Source: Vitrella brassicaformis
Taxonomy: Eukaryota > Sar > Vitrellaceae
Reading direction: 5' to 3'
Assembly: GCA_001179505.1 (NCBI GenBank)
Contig: CDMY01000283.1
Span: 93,827-136,197, forward strand
DNA: 42,371 bases
A program made the position numbers and the translations under genes. The notes beneath the pieces are model-generated. The model was not told the DNA's origin. It did not search any database and saw only the letters and a list, made by a program, of their open reading frames with translations. Of this stretch, positions 9,717-21,219 are shown piece by piece. Numbering within the stretch: position 1 is the stretch's first letter; every line of letters starts with the position of its first letter.

Positions 9717-10006
9717 TGGCTTCTCGTGACCTTCTGACCACATCGGCGCATCAGCGGTGGTCACTTTACTGCCGAGATCATCAGACGGCCTTCAGCTGCT
9801 GCCTCGGCAGTCACCATCTATCCAGCCTTGTTTGCCGTGACGCCACGGCGAACTTGAGGGCTTGAGGACTTCACGCGTCGTGACGGCCATCGAGTGAGGC
9901 AGCTCTAAGCCCAAGGCAGAGGGCGGATGTGGCTTCAATTCATCCGCGTGGCCTTAGACCAGAGGTGAGAAGGCAGAGCACAGTGTGACATCCGTTCTGG
10001 TGCGTG
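9717..10006. other. Short intergenic stretch with an inverted repeat
   Basis: CTGCCGAG (9769-9776) and CTCGGCAG (9803-9810) form an 8-bp inverted repeat with a 26-nt spacer. No gene is seen. Confidence 0.4.
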
Positions 10007-10195
10007 TCAGGGCGCAGCAGGCTGTCGTGCCGCTTTGATTGCCTCATTCGTCGCCATGGTCTTCGGCACCAGCGTGAATGTGTGCGCAGCTGCCCTGATG
10101 ACCTGCTCGATCGTCTGCAGAATCAAGAGTGTGTGGATGGACGGCATTGGCATTGATAGATCACTGCGGGACACTCGTCTGATGATTTCATGCAC
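10007..10195 (-). CDS. Possible terminal exon of a minus-strand gene
   Basis: The minus-strand frame ends TIEQVIRAAAHTFTLVPKTM... and stops at 10007-10009. A good acceptor (TGATTCTGCAG) lies directly before the ACG of TIEQ, giving a 108-nt phase-0 exon at 10007-10114. Read without splicing, the frame extends to an ATG at 10195 (62 residues). The helical, amphipathic composition looks protein-like, unlike the nearby repeat-driven frames. I do not recognise it and could not find upstream exons with confidence. Confidence 0.3.
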   Translation of the reverse strand: MHEIIRRVSRSDLSMPMPSIHTLLILQTIEQVIRAAAHTFTLVPKTMATNEAIKAARQPAAP

Positions 10196-10689
10196 TCGTG
10201 GATGGATGGCTGGATGGTGCGTGGACGGATGCTGCTATGGGACTTGGTCAATACATGGAACTCATTCACTGACAAGACCACACGCATTCACAAGTGCACG
10301 TCAAGTTGCTGCGTCAAGAGACGCACTAGCTACCGGTTGATCGCTGGCTGAGCCTGACTACCAAAAGCCACACAAACACACACACACAGTGCAGCTATCT
10401 AAAGCGCTCACCCATCTATCCATCCATCATCCATCCATCATCCATCCATCATCCATCCATCAGTGTGTTCGCCTGACTATCAGGATCCACATAAATATCT
10501 GATCTACAGGTAAGCGCACCAACTGGTCTATTCACCCTCACGGAACACTGAAGTTGTCACCCAAGGCGGAACCCCCCATACACAAATAGGCTGGAAACGG
10601 CCATTCAAACGCGCGAGTCAGTCATATCCGTTTGTTCTCATACCGAAAAAGAACGCCCATTCATTCGCTGTGTGTGTGAGTCTGTCTGT

Positions 10690-10769
10690 CTGTCAGCCGC
10701 TCGATGCCCGCCGGACACAAAGGGTGATTGACACCCAACGTGTCCGGTTCACCATCGAGCGGCCGACAG
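10690..10769. ncRNA. Long hairpin with symmetric internal loops
   Basis: Paired arms: 10690-10694 with 10765-10769 (CTGTC/GACAG), 10696-10706 with 10753-10763 (GCCGCTCGATG/CATCGAGCGGC), 10711-10718 with 10740-10747 (CCGGACAC/GTGTCCGG) and 10722-10726 with 10732-10736 (GGGTG/CACCC). That is 29 Watson-Crick pairs closing a 5-nt ATTGA loop, with small internal loops between. The size and shape resemble a small-RNA precursor or a folded mobile-element relic. It is present once, just left of the duplicated block. Confidence 0.5.
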
Positions 10770-10785
10770 TCAGCAAACCGACAGA

Positions 10786-11320
10786 CGATGCACCCATCAC
10801 ACGCACCGCACGTCGACAGACAGAGAACGACTATCTGTGTGTGAGTTGAGTGTGTGAAGGTGGACCCTCTCTCCCTCCCGACATTCACAACCAAAAACCC
10901 ATCCGTCCATCCGTCCGTCTATCTGCCAGCCAGCCAGTCAGCCAGCGCTCACATCACATCACATCACCTCACGTCAGTCAGGCCACGGGACACCACAGCA
11001 AGCCATGGCGACAAACCACAAACCAGAATCGCTCATTCACCGTCACCCACAGCACAACGACGGACGTCACTCAGCGACCCACAGCAGACATCGCATCGCA
11101 CCGCATCGCCCCACATCACTCTCACTCAGACCGCAGCCGGCAGGCAGGCAAGCCATCCGTCCATCCATCACTCCATCCATCCATCAACACACACTCTTTC
11201 AGTCAGTCACTCAGCACACACTCTTTCAGTCAGTCACTCGGCAAGTGAGATCACTACGTGTGGGTGTGGGTGTGGGTGAGGTGGCGGGGGGCCTGTCAGT
11301 CAGTCAGTCAGTGAGGGAGT
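10786..11320 (+). repeat. Direct repeat, copy 1 (838-bp spacing)
   Basis: It starts at CACCCATCACACGCACCGCA and shares the string TGAAGGTGGACCCTCTCTCC and everything up to a GTCAGTCAGT tract with the copy 838 bp downstream. The match is close to identical over the first 380 nt. No coding sense is evident. Confidence 0.7.
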
Positions 11321-11623
11321 GGGTGTGTGGGTGTGGTGCGCCTCGTCGGAAAAGACTCGCGCACAGTCAGTGAGTGAGTGTGTGTGTGTGCGGTGGGCGG
11401 GGAGGCCATACAACGGACGAGGCGGACGAGGCAGACGTGGCAGACAACAGACAGACATCAGACATCAGGGGCAGCTACGCCGTCGGTGCACTCACACATC
11501 TCCTTGTGTGTGAGGTGAGTGAGCTAGTGGTCTGTCTGCCTGCCGCTGTCTGTCTGTCTGTCTGTCTGTGTCTGTGGCCTCCCTCCCTCCGTCCATCCCG
11601 CAACACACCCTCTCCCAGCACCG

Positions 11624-12150
11624 CACTGCACCCATCACACGCACCGCACGTCGACAGACAGAGAACGACTATTTGTGTTTGAGTTGAGTGTGTGAAGGTG
11701 GACCCTCTCTCCCTCCCGACATTCACAACCAAAAACCCATCCGTCCATCCGTCCGTCTATCTGCCAGCCAGCCAGCCAGCCAGCCACCGCTCACATCACA
11801 TCACATCACCTCACGTCAGTCAGGCCCCGGGACACCACAGCAAGCCATGGCGACAAACCACAAACCAGAATCGCTCATTCACCGTCACCCACAGCACAAC
11901 GACGGACGTCACTCAGCGACCCACAGCAGACGTCGCATCGCACCGCATCGCCCCACATCACTCTCACTCAGACCGCAGCCGGCAGGCAGGCAAGCCATCC
12001 ATCAGTCCATCCATGCATCCATCCATCCATCAACACACACCTTCAGTCAGTCAGTCAGGGAGTGAGATAACTACGTGTGGGTGTGGGTGTGTGCGAGGTG
12101 GCGGGGGGCATGTCAGTCACTCAGTCAGCGGCAGTCAGTCAGGGAGTGAG
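11624..12150 (+). repeat. Direct repeat, copy 2 (838-bp spacing)
   Basis: Second copy of the 10786-11320 block, differing mainly in the length of the CAGC, CCAT and GTCA tracts. The unique spacer between the copies (about 11320-11620) has GTCT and GAGT runs and no gene. It ends right beside the 3' end of the inverted family gene at 12174. Confidence 0.7.
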
Positions 12151-12173
12151 TAGGTGCGAGGGTGGGTGGCGGT

Positions 12174-13313
12174 CTAGGCGGTCTTGGCCATCCACACCTG
12201 CACACACACATCAACACAAAGCGTGAAATGAGTGAATGAGTGGACGTGTGTGCCCATCTGTCTACCTTTCGAGCGGTGTTGTGGAACTTCTTGGATGTCT
12301 GCAGCTTCAGCTTCACGATGCCCTCCGCAGTTACGATCCAGAATGGATTCTGCACACACAGACAAAGTCATTCGGGCATCTAAGGGTGTGTGCGTCGGTG
12401 TGTGTATGTGTGGATGTCCGATCTTTCCGCACCTCATCCTCGGCGGCAGCAGGGTCTTTCATGGGCAGGTGGTGCTTGTCGTTGGTGCACTCCTGCACAC
12501 ACAGAGATAAACATACGTCGATGTCTCACAGCAGCGAATCATCAGACTTCTGTGTGAGAGCTTTACCTTGGACTCAGCGACTTTCTGAAATCATCAGACA
12601 CAAACACACATACACAGAACCACATACACACATTGATGGACAGCCATGCAGGCGTCTGTGCTGGCGAGTGTCGCTGTGTGTACCTTGGAGGTGGCAGTGG
12701 TGGTCGGCTGCTTGCTCTTGGGGGGGCCGTTGGCCCACATGCCCTTGTTGTTCTGTGGACAATCGCATGTGTGTACACGTCTGTTGGTTTCGGGTGTGCC
12801 GCTTCTGCATACCTTGGCCGACTGCTTGAATTCCTTGTCGTCCTGGCTGCCAGGCAGTGAAGGGTAGTCCTGTCAGCCACACACAGCAGCAATTCATCAG
12901 ATGTTCATTCGTGTTAAGCGTGTGTGTGTCGTGCTCACGTTCTCGTCCTTACCGAACTGGAAACCCCGTAATCAGAGCACACACACACATACACACACAC
13001 AGAGGGACAGACATGCAGGCATCTGTGTGCGCGTGGCTGCAAGTGTGTGTCACTCTGCGCACCGTGTCGCTGCCGGTGCCGGTGGTGGTGCTGGCAGTCG
13101 GCGTCGGCGGGTCCTTCTTGACTGGCTGCTGCAAAAAATCAAGACCGCACCAATGGCTCCCGACGTGCCTTCTCCTTCCCTATTCTCTCTCTCATCACCC
13201 TCCCTCGCTTAACATACCTTCACAACTTCGCGCCACTGAAACTTGGGCGATGCCGGCTGCTGGCGACAAACTCCATGAGGACCCCGAGGACGAAAACCAC
13301 CATGACGCCCCAT
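12174..13313 (-). CDS. Inverted family member without zinc knuckle
   Basis: Nine phase-0 exons on the minus strand: 13313-13218, 13128-13063, 12956-12939, 12869-12813, 12752-12684, 12584-12567, 12492-12433, 12349-12266 and 12197-12174, giving 163 residues with a clean stop. It starts MGRHGGFRPRGPHG, has a Thr-rich exon 2, a DYPSLPGSQDD exon, a 6-residue microexon (KVAESK), a His/Asp exon (ECTNDKHHLPMKD), NPFWIVTAEGIV and a VWMAKTA end. Relative to the plus-strand copy at 1483-3150, the knuckle exon and the DPRFY exon are absent, yet the frame is kept because every exon is a multiple of three. Introns match those of the other copies closely. This is the cleanest model of the family. Function unknown. 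Confidence 0.65.
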
Positions 13314-14290
13314 CGCGCGACGGACGGACGGAATACGGACGGACGGACGGAAGATGGACGGACGGACAGACGGCAGAGGGCCTCGCTGGTTGGCTGCTCG
13401 GTGGCTGGCTGGCTGGCTCGCGGGATGGCACACGGCTGGCTGGAGAGGGAGAGGGGTGAGAGAGGGAGAGAGGGACGCCTGGCTGGCTCAGGCTGCTCAC
13501 GGGTGTGCACGCGCGTCGCACCTGCCCCTCGAAGGCAGGTAGGGATTCGTCCAGTAGGGTTCTCCGCTGGCCTGACCGGTCACTGGCACTGGACTCGGAC
13601 AACCTTTTAGCCACATCGTGCCTTGATTCGGCGAGGGATCATCCAGTGCGATGGGTAGACCCATCCAGGGCTGACAGGAAAGACGGCCGCCGAGGAGAAG
13701 CAGGCCGTCTCCCGATCGAAGAAAAGAAGAAGCGCGCAGGTGAGACGAGGGGAAGAAGGAGCTTGGGAGATTCTGAGAAGCGCAGGCTCGAGTGGCGGAT
13801 GAGAGCGAGTGGACCAAGTTCTGGCGAGAATGAGGGCTTGACGAATGAGATGGAGAAAGGAGGCAGGCCAGATGCAGAAGAGGAGCACACGACAGTGAGT
13901 GCGTGTAGATGGACAGTGCCTTTCTGTGTGTTCCTTGCCTGCCTGCTGAGCCATTCATCGCTGTTCGTGACTGGTTCGCTTGCATGACGGACTCAATTTC
14001 ATGGTCATGGCTTCGTGTCAAGGGTTCTCGCCTCATTGCAACAAATGTCGAGCACGTGAGAGCGTTAAGGACACGTCGACATGTTCACAGCCCAGTGGAC
14101 GTGTCTGTCTTCCACACACAAACAGTCACCTTTCTCTGTGGGCGCCGTGGGGGAGTGCATGTCGACTTTGTCCCTTGTGTGCGTGTGTGTGTGTGTGTGC
14201 GTGGCAGCCGTTTCCAGGGACTACCGATGAGAGAGCGGCCGTCCACTGGCGGCCGCTGCCTCGTCGGTTGGTGTGCATGGGTTTGCCACG
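13314..14290. other. Unresolved region, possible unrecognised gene
   Basis: After GGAC/GGCT repeats (13315-13490), a plus-strand frame is open from 13505 to 13987 and is rich in Arg, Lys and Glu (for example LPIEEKKKRAGETRGRR). Donor-like GGTGAGAC (13739) and GTGAGTGCG follow charged stretches, but no exon chain closes convincingly. The minus strand is open over much of the same span. I cannot support a product. Confidence 0.25.
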
Positions 14291-14480
14291 AAGGTGAGTG
14301 AGTGGGTGGGCATTTTGGCGTGGCGGCTGACGTTTTGTTTGTTTGTTTGTTTGTTCGTTCGAACGACGAAGTGGAGTTGATTTTGTTTGTTTGTTCGTTC
14401 GTTCGTTCGTTCGATGTCAGCGCCACACCGCCCATTCACATCCATGTGTCTGTCCATTCATCCATTCATCCATCCATCGG
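14291..14480 (+). repeat. GTTT/GTTC tetranucleotide arrays
   Basis: Two arrays of (TTTG)n followed by (TTCG)n, at about 14333-14362 and 14385-14413, are separated by AACGACGAAGTGGAGTTGAT. CCAT repeats follow. Non-coding. Confidence 0.65.
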
Positions 14481-14714
14481 CCTTGCCACAAAACTTAGAG
14501 AGCAATGCCCACAAGACAAAAACGCTTCAAACACGACTCATCCCTCTGTCTGTCTGCTATGTATTGTCTGTCTGTCTGTGTGTCTCTTTGTCAGCTCGGC
14601 AACTCCTCTGTCCCACACCCGTCCATCCATCCGTCCATCTTGCGCTCGGCTGCCCTCTATGGCCCCTCCTTCCCCTCATCCGCCGCTGCAGCTGCTTTTC
14701 AGAGGTCCCCTTGT

Positions 14715-15300
14715 TGATGCTGCCTCGGATGCTCCATTGCCCTAACTGCCGTGGCTGTGCCGCTGCCTAGCGGTGGCCGTCTTGGGCGAACACAGAGAGC
14801 GTGGGGTGGCCGTCAAGAAGAAGGGCGGCGGGAGAGGGAAAAGGGCGGAGAGACACGAATCTCCCGGTGGAGAGGAGGGCGCACGCTGCTGCTGCGGCTC
14901 CTGGTGCTGGTGGTGCTGCCCGTTTTGTTGATCGATCCACGACTGCAGCAGAGAGGAGGCAGCAGCGGATGGCACGGATGAATGCCATGCAGACGGCCCC
15001 TCTTTCTCCCTCACCGTGGCGGCGCACGGAGGCGAGAGACGCATGAATTCATCCTCCTCCTTTGGCACCGAAGAAGGCCCTCTTGATAAGGTTGCATTGC
15101 CGCAACCGCCGTGGCTGGGTCACTGCCGAGTGCTCGTTGCGCAGAGAGAGGGCGTGAAGGTGGCCATCGATGAGAAAAGCCGAGGGAAGGGGAGAGGGAG
15201 GGGAAATGAGCAGCCGCTAAGGTGTTGGGGGTGCCCCTGCTGCTGCTGCGGAGACATGACCTTTTTGCTGATCGATCCCTGACTGACAAAAACAAAAACC
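14715..15300. repeat. Divergent tandem duplication, about 365 bp apart
   Basis: The block starting near 14720 (GCATTGCC-like start, AACTGCCGTGGCTG, ending TTGTTGATCGATCCACGACTG) is repeated from about 15090 (AACCGCCGTGGCTG, ending TTGCTGATCGATCCCTGACTG). Both copies hold a CTGCTGCTGCGG tract. On the minus strand one frame reads SWIDQQNGQ in the first and SGIDQQKGH in the second, a hint of a once-coding repeat, but no complete gene is seen. Confidence 0.4.
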
Positions 15301-16633
15301 GTGCACAAGCGGATGAACTTTTGACCTGCAGCTCCATCTCTCGCTGACCATCTCTTGCTGAGGAGCACAGCCGCCCGAAATGCATGAGCTCAGTCGGCAA
15401 GGGATACTGTAGGTGGAGTTTTGAAGATAAGATATAGCCACCCCACAGCACCTGCCCGCTCGCTCTGCTCGGCAGGATGCCTGGGATGCATGGCGTCTCA
15501 TCAGCTGCGTCAAACACAGTCGCCCTCCGTCGTTGCAGCGGTCCGGCGGATGGTGGGGACCTGTTTGCGCTGAGGGGCTGGCGGGGAACCATGAGGGGGT
15601 GCGATGAGTGCGGCCTTGGCGCTCACGAGCCGCCTATGTCCCCGGTGACGGCAGGAGACAACTGAGCTGGCCGTTGTTCCCAACGGCCTGGCTGTGAATT
15701 ATTTTGATCCCGACCTATATGGATGGGGGGATGGGGGGATTCTGGGCTTTGACATTTCGTTTCCACCCTTGATCATCGGTCTGTGGAGGCCAATCGGCCC
15801 CTCCTTTACACGTGGTGCAAGCAGGTGCACGAGATGTTTTCGTGGCTGATGGTCTGCACTTGTGGATGTGGAGTGCTCACAGACCCTCGTCCGTCCATCC
15901 GTCCAGACGCCACCACACGACTTACATGGCATCCTTTCTCCACCTGTCGCTTCATGCTCCGCTGGTGGACTCCGCCATCTGCAAATTCGGCCGGCGGCCA
16001 GGCAGCGACGACCCGGTGCACACTCGACTATCATTGGTACTCGAGTGCGTCGTCACATACGGTCATAAAACCACGCACCCATCGAGTATGGCCGACACAA
16101 CAGCACTAGCGGTCCTTGCTCCCCCCTCTGTCCAGCTGTCGAGGGGCCAGCGAACCTCAGACAGGCTGACAGAGAGAGATGTATATCTATCAAATCGATG
16201 ACAAATACCACTCAAACACCACACACAGCGAAAAACAGACACACTCGCCACGCTCGCCACAATTTGCCACATTAAGAGCGACCCTGGTCAACCAACCTCC
16301 TAGACCGCCACACCACACCGCACCCCGCCTCACAAAGAAAACGCCCCACACCCACTTGCACCACAAAGGCAGCCAAGCCAAGCCAAGCCCAGCCAGAGAG
16401 GGAGAAAAATGGAGACAGTAGGTAGGCAGTATGGTATGTCGGTAGGTCCATCAGCCAGTCGCAGAAAGCACCCACTCATTCCTCCCTCTCCCTCTCTCCA
16501 TCAACACGTGATGTGATAGCTCGTGTGTCGGATTGCCCACCAGCAGGGCAACGGAATAGCGACTCACCACCAACGCAAAAACCGCCCCATCCATCCATCC
16601 ATCCATCCATCCATGGGCATCAGCAACGCGCTG
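15301..16633. other. Intergenic, no gene supported
   Basis: Several overlapping open frames occur (for example plus 15812-16201) without consistent splice sites or recognisable motifs. The right end forms the 3' flank of the large minus-strand gene ending at 16634. GGAT and CCAT runs lie at 15720-15740 and 16588-16616. Confidence 0.4.
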
Positions 16634-17893
16634 TCAGCTCTTCTTGCCGGGCTGGTCTTGCTTGAGGCTGCTGCCGCCCGCTGCTGCTGGTGGAGGTGGT
16701 GGTGGTCGGGGAGGGGGTGGGGGAGATAGGGGCGGCTCCTCGGCCGCCATGTGCTTCTTCTCCTGCTGCTGTTTGTGTTGCAGCTGCTGTGGGCTGCCAG
16801 CGTAGCCATTGAGCCTTGGTGCGGGGGCAGGAGCGGGAGCGGGCTCTTTCTCCCTCTGCTTCTGAGGGGCGGCGGGGAGCACCTTGTCCGCCCTGTCCGA
16901 ATGCTGGTGCTGGTCGGCCGCATTTAGAGTGGCATTGTTGGGGAAGACGATCTTGGTGTGCTGGCCGTCCGACTCGCTGGCATCGAAAGCATTGAGGGCC
17001 GTCACCCCACCCAACTCGTTGCGGATGTCGGTCTCCCACTGGGTCGACTGCTGCTCCAGCTCTTGGAGGTTCCTCGTCAGCTCGTTCTCTCGCTGAGAGG
17101 CCTCCAGTGCTGCACACAACAACACACACACAGAGAGAGAGAGAGGGGGAGGGAGAGAGAGACGGGCATTTCGACGTGGCTGGGGAGGCGGGGTGTGGGT
17201 GTTGGTGAAGGACCTTCGAGGGCTTGCAGCAGTATCGCCTCGTTCTCAGCCTTGGTCTGCTCGAGGAGCTTGAGCGACATCTCGAGCTCCTCCTCCTTCT
17301 GCCGCTTGGCCCCCTCGAGCTGCTCCAGCTGCTGCCGCAGACTCAGCTCCTTCAGGGCGCTCTCCTCCCGCAGATCGGCGATGCTCCGCATGAGTGTCTC
17401 CTCGCTCTCCATCTTGGAGGCCTCCAGCTCCTTCAAAGCCGACTGGAGGCTCACCTCACTCGTGGTGGACCGCTGGTCGATGAACAGATGCACCAAAGCA
17501 TACACATGATGTGTGTGGGCGAGGGTGGGAGAGGGAGGAAGGGAGGGAGGGAGGGGGTGCGTACCTCTTCAAAGGTGCGTAGGTACTCGAGGAGCTCGTC
17601 TTCCTTCTTCTGCTTCTCCACCTCCACGGACTGCAGCTGTGTCCGCAGACGGGCCTCCCTCTCGGCGGACGCCTACATGCACACATCGCACCAACACACC
17701 ATCACACAATGACACACACGGCACTGCATGGTGGTGTGGGTGGGTTGGTTGAAGGGGTACCTACCTGTTCCAGGTCCATGAGGCTTCTGGTGAGCCGCTC
17801 CTCGTTCTCTTTCTTGGACGCCTCCAGGTTCTCAAGGGCCTTCCGCAGCTCAGCCTCACTCGCAGACCGCTGCACGCAATGCCACACAACACA

Positions 17894-17927
<34 letters not shown>

Positions 17928-20610
17928 TGTGGGGACGGGTGGATGGACTGATGGGTGTATCCACACACGGACCTCTTCGTATGAGGCAAGAAACGCCAAG
18001 AGCTCCTCCTCCTTCTGCTGCTTCTCCGCCTTCAAGCTCTGCAGCTGCTGCGTCAACTCCGCCTCCCTCTGCGCACTCATAATCTCGGCCTCTCTCAGAT
18101 TCTCCGTCAGCCGCATCTCCGTCTCCCTCTTGCTGGTCTCCAGCTCCTGCAGTGCGAGCCTCAGGTTGGTCTCGCTCTCCGAGGCCTGCTCCCTGTACTG
18201 GTTGAGGAAGGACAAGAGCTCCTCCTCTTTCCGCTGCTTGTCGGCCTCCATGGCTCTGAGCTGGGTCTTGAGGACGTCTTCGCGCTTGGAGCTGCTGGCT
18301 TCAAGCTGTCTTAGGGAGCTGCTGAGGCGCTCTTCGTTGCGGGACTTGGATGACTCGAGGTCTTGGAGGGCTTTCTGCAGACTCTCTTCGCGCGCAGAGC
18401 TCGCCTGCAGACAGAGAGAGAGAGGGGACAGAAAGAGTGTGTGTGTGAGTGTGTGTGGGGGAAAGAGGGGGGTTTGCGAGGTAGGGTGAGTGGGTACCTC
18501 TTGGAATGACTTGAGGTATGTGGCGAATTCCTCCTCCTTCTTCTGTTTCTCGTCCTCGATGTTGGCCAGCTTCTTCCGCAGGTCGGCCTCCCTCTCTACA
18601 GACACCTGCACCCATACACACCAATCACACACGGACATGTGAGGGCACCACAAACACACACACACACACACACACAACGACGAATGCATGGAGGCAGCCC
18701 CCACTAACCCACCCACAGGGATCAAGCGCACCCTCTGGATCTCCTGCAGCTGGCCAGTGAGCTTCCTCTCCCTCTCCGTCTTCTCCGTCTCCAGCGCCGA
18801 CAGACTCTGCCGCAAGTCGGCCTCCTTGGCGGCACTCGTCTCCCGGAACTCCACAAGCTCCGCCTTGAGCGATTCCTCCTGCTGCTGCTTGGCTGACTGG
18901 AGGGCGGTCATCTGTGACTTGAGCTCCGCCTCGCGCATGGTGTTGATGCGCTGCACCTCCTTGAAGGTCTGCGTGGCCCGGAGGGACTGGGAGATCTTCA
19001 TCCTGACACACACAGAGGGAGAGAGGGGGAGAGGGACATATGGGAGGGACACATTGTTCTCTCTCTGTGTGGGGAGTGGGTGTGCTCGTGCTTACTCGTT
19101 GGCTTTCCTCGACGCCTCAAGAGCCTGTATTGCCTGCTTGAGGCTCGACTCAACCACCGTCCCCCGCTCCTCGACCTCCTTCAGGCTCGTGTTGAGCTCA
19201 GCCTCGATCCGCCGCTTGGCCTTCTCCAACGCCAGATCGCCAGACGGCGCAACAGACGCAGCAGAGGAGAGAGAGGGGGAGGGAGATGGAGGGGGCAGCC
19301 TGTAGGTCTGCTTGGCTGGCGTGCTGGGAGTGGTTGTGGCCGTCATGATCTTGGTCTCGAGCTCTTGTTTCCTGGCCTCAATGCTCTGCAGCACCGCCTC
19401 CCGCTCAGGAAGCGACGGCCGCATCTGTGGCTGGGGGAGGGGGGCCGCCTGAGGGACGATAGACGGGGCGGCTGGGGGCGCCTTGGCAGCAGGTGCAGGT
19501 GTTGCTGGTGCTGTTGGTGGTTTCTCAGCAGCCACAGCAACAGTCGTCGCATTCTGGGCCTCTTCGTCGATGCCAGTGGTGTCCTGCAGCCGCCTGAATA
19601 GCCCGAGAAGGGTCTCCCAGACGGGCCCGCCCTCGATGGGCGAAGAGCCGTGAGAGGCGACGATGCACGTGACCTCCCAGCTGCAGACGCGCTGCAGGAA
19701 CACCTGGTTCCTCGCTCGGTATCGGTTGAGCACCCCCTCAACTAGCAGACCAACACGCTCATAGATGCCTGCAGGCAGCACCACCACACACACACAGAGG
19801 TGGGTCGATGAATGGGTGGTTCTGGGGTGCTCACCGATTGCTCGCGCAACGGTGCGTGTGGCGAGTTTGTCGAGGAAGGGCTGCTGTGAGATGAAGTCCT
19901 CATTGATGGTGGCGCAGAAGTCCGTCACAATGAGGGACTTGGACCGCTTGTGGAAGAACACCACCTCCCTGTAGGTCGACCCCCCATCCAGCACGGCCTG
20001 CTCGAGCGTCCGCCGCCACGTGGAGGGCACCTCGTCGGAGAGGATCTCGTTGATGCGGTAGGTGTTGTCTTGGTCTGGAGGCCGCGCTGCATACACCGGT
20101 GCGTCGGGGTATCTGTCGGCGAAGGTCTTGACGTAGATCTGGTGCTCGGGGGCGGTGTTGGCCACCACAATGCCGGCAACCTTGCCGCCCAGGCTGTTGA
20201 GCAGCCGCATGCACTCCCGCGTGGGCGCCACTGGGTTGATCACCAACAGGTCACCGCTACCTGCACACACACAACACCACACCCACACATGTGCATCCAT
20301 CCATTCACCCGCCCATCCATCCATCAGCTGACCTTCCAGCCTGACAACGACCGATCTCAGTCCAGCATTGACCCCGGCCGCCAGCAGCGGCTGCTCGAGG
20401 AAGTAGAGGCCGTCGCCTATTGATCGTAGGATGGTCTCCCGCTCGTAGAAGGGCGGCAGCGAGCTGCGGTAGTACCTGTTGAGGTTGGTGGGCTGCACGC
20501 GCTGAGTGGCCGCCTCGGCCAGGGTGGTGAACATCTGGTTGGTGGGGTTCAGCAGGAACGTCTGCAGATTGTCCGTCTGATCTGCAATCATTGCAGACAC
20601 AGACCGGCAG

Positions 20611-20644
<34 letters not shown>

Positions 20645-21182
20645 TGTGTGTGTCAACTCACTCAGCAGCTCCTTCGCACGAGTAGTGTTGACGTCGTTCT
20701 TGTCAAAAAACTCATCGATCTTGTCAAGCGTCGTCTTCGTGGCGCTGGCCAGCGCCTGGTTGATCCCCTGCTCCTCGCCAAACTTCTTAGTCGACGTCAG
20801 CATGTCCATCACCGCCCCCGCCACCTCCCGCAGCTTCCCCCCAGCAGCCGTGTTCCGGGTTGCCTCAATCGTCGCCAACGCGCCCGTCGAGAAGGCCAGC
20901 AACGGCATATCCCCGCCGCTCGCAAGCGCGATGAGCATGCCCGCCCCCGTGCCGAGGGCGGACACGGCGTATAGCTTGGACCGCATTTCTTCGGTGGTGT
21001 CGCGCGTGAAGACAGTGGGGTCGTCTGGGCTGAGGTACTCGGGGTCGAAGGCGAAGGCCTCGTCGTTCCTCCTCTCCATTTGGAAGACCCGACGCAGTGG
21101 CTTGGCCCACGAGTTGATTGGGGAGGGGGCGGGAGAGGGGGCTGGAGGAGGGGGAGAGGGAGAGGGAGGCTTGGCTGATGCC

Positions 21183-21219
<37 letters not shown>

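Larger units (their letters stand above)
10196..12173. other. Repeat-rich intergenic region
   Basis: No gene is supported. It contains a CCAT-type tetranucleotide run (10415-10460), the long hairpin at 10690-10769 and the two direct copies annotated separately. Open frames here are translations of (CCAT)n, (CAGT)n and (GTCT)n tracts. Confidence 0.5.

Noticed and set aside
9226-9729. Asn/Ala/Pro-rich protein in an alternative plus frame
   Set aside because: The frame competes with the Arg/Glu reading of the same hexamer repeat, and neither has splice or domain support beyond composition.
11160-12060. CRISPR-like or tandem repeat array
   Set aside because: These are tetranucleotide runs within a direct duplication in a eukaryotic locus; there is no regular repeat-spacer structure.
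13497-14036. 179-residue minus-strand frame
   Set aside because: It mirrors an open plus-strand frame, and no junctions or recognisable motifs support it.
15011-15592. 193-residue minus-strand frame over the divergent duplication
   Set aside because: The two copies keep a similar short peptide only in a different frame, so the long frame is probably a by-product of GC-rich sequence.
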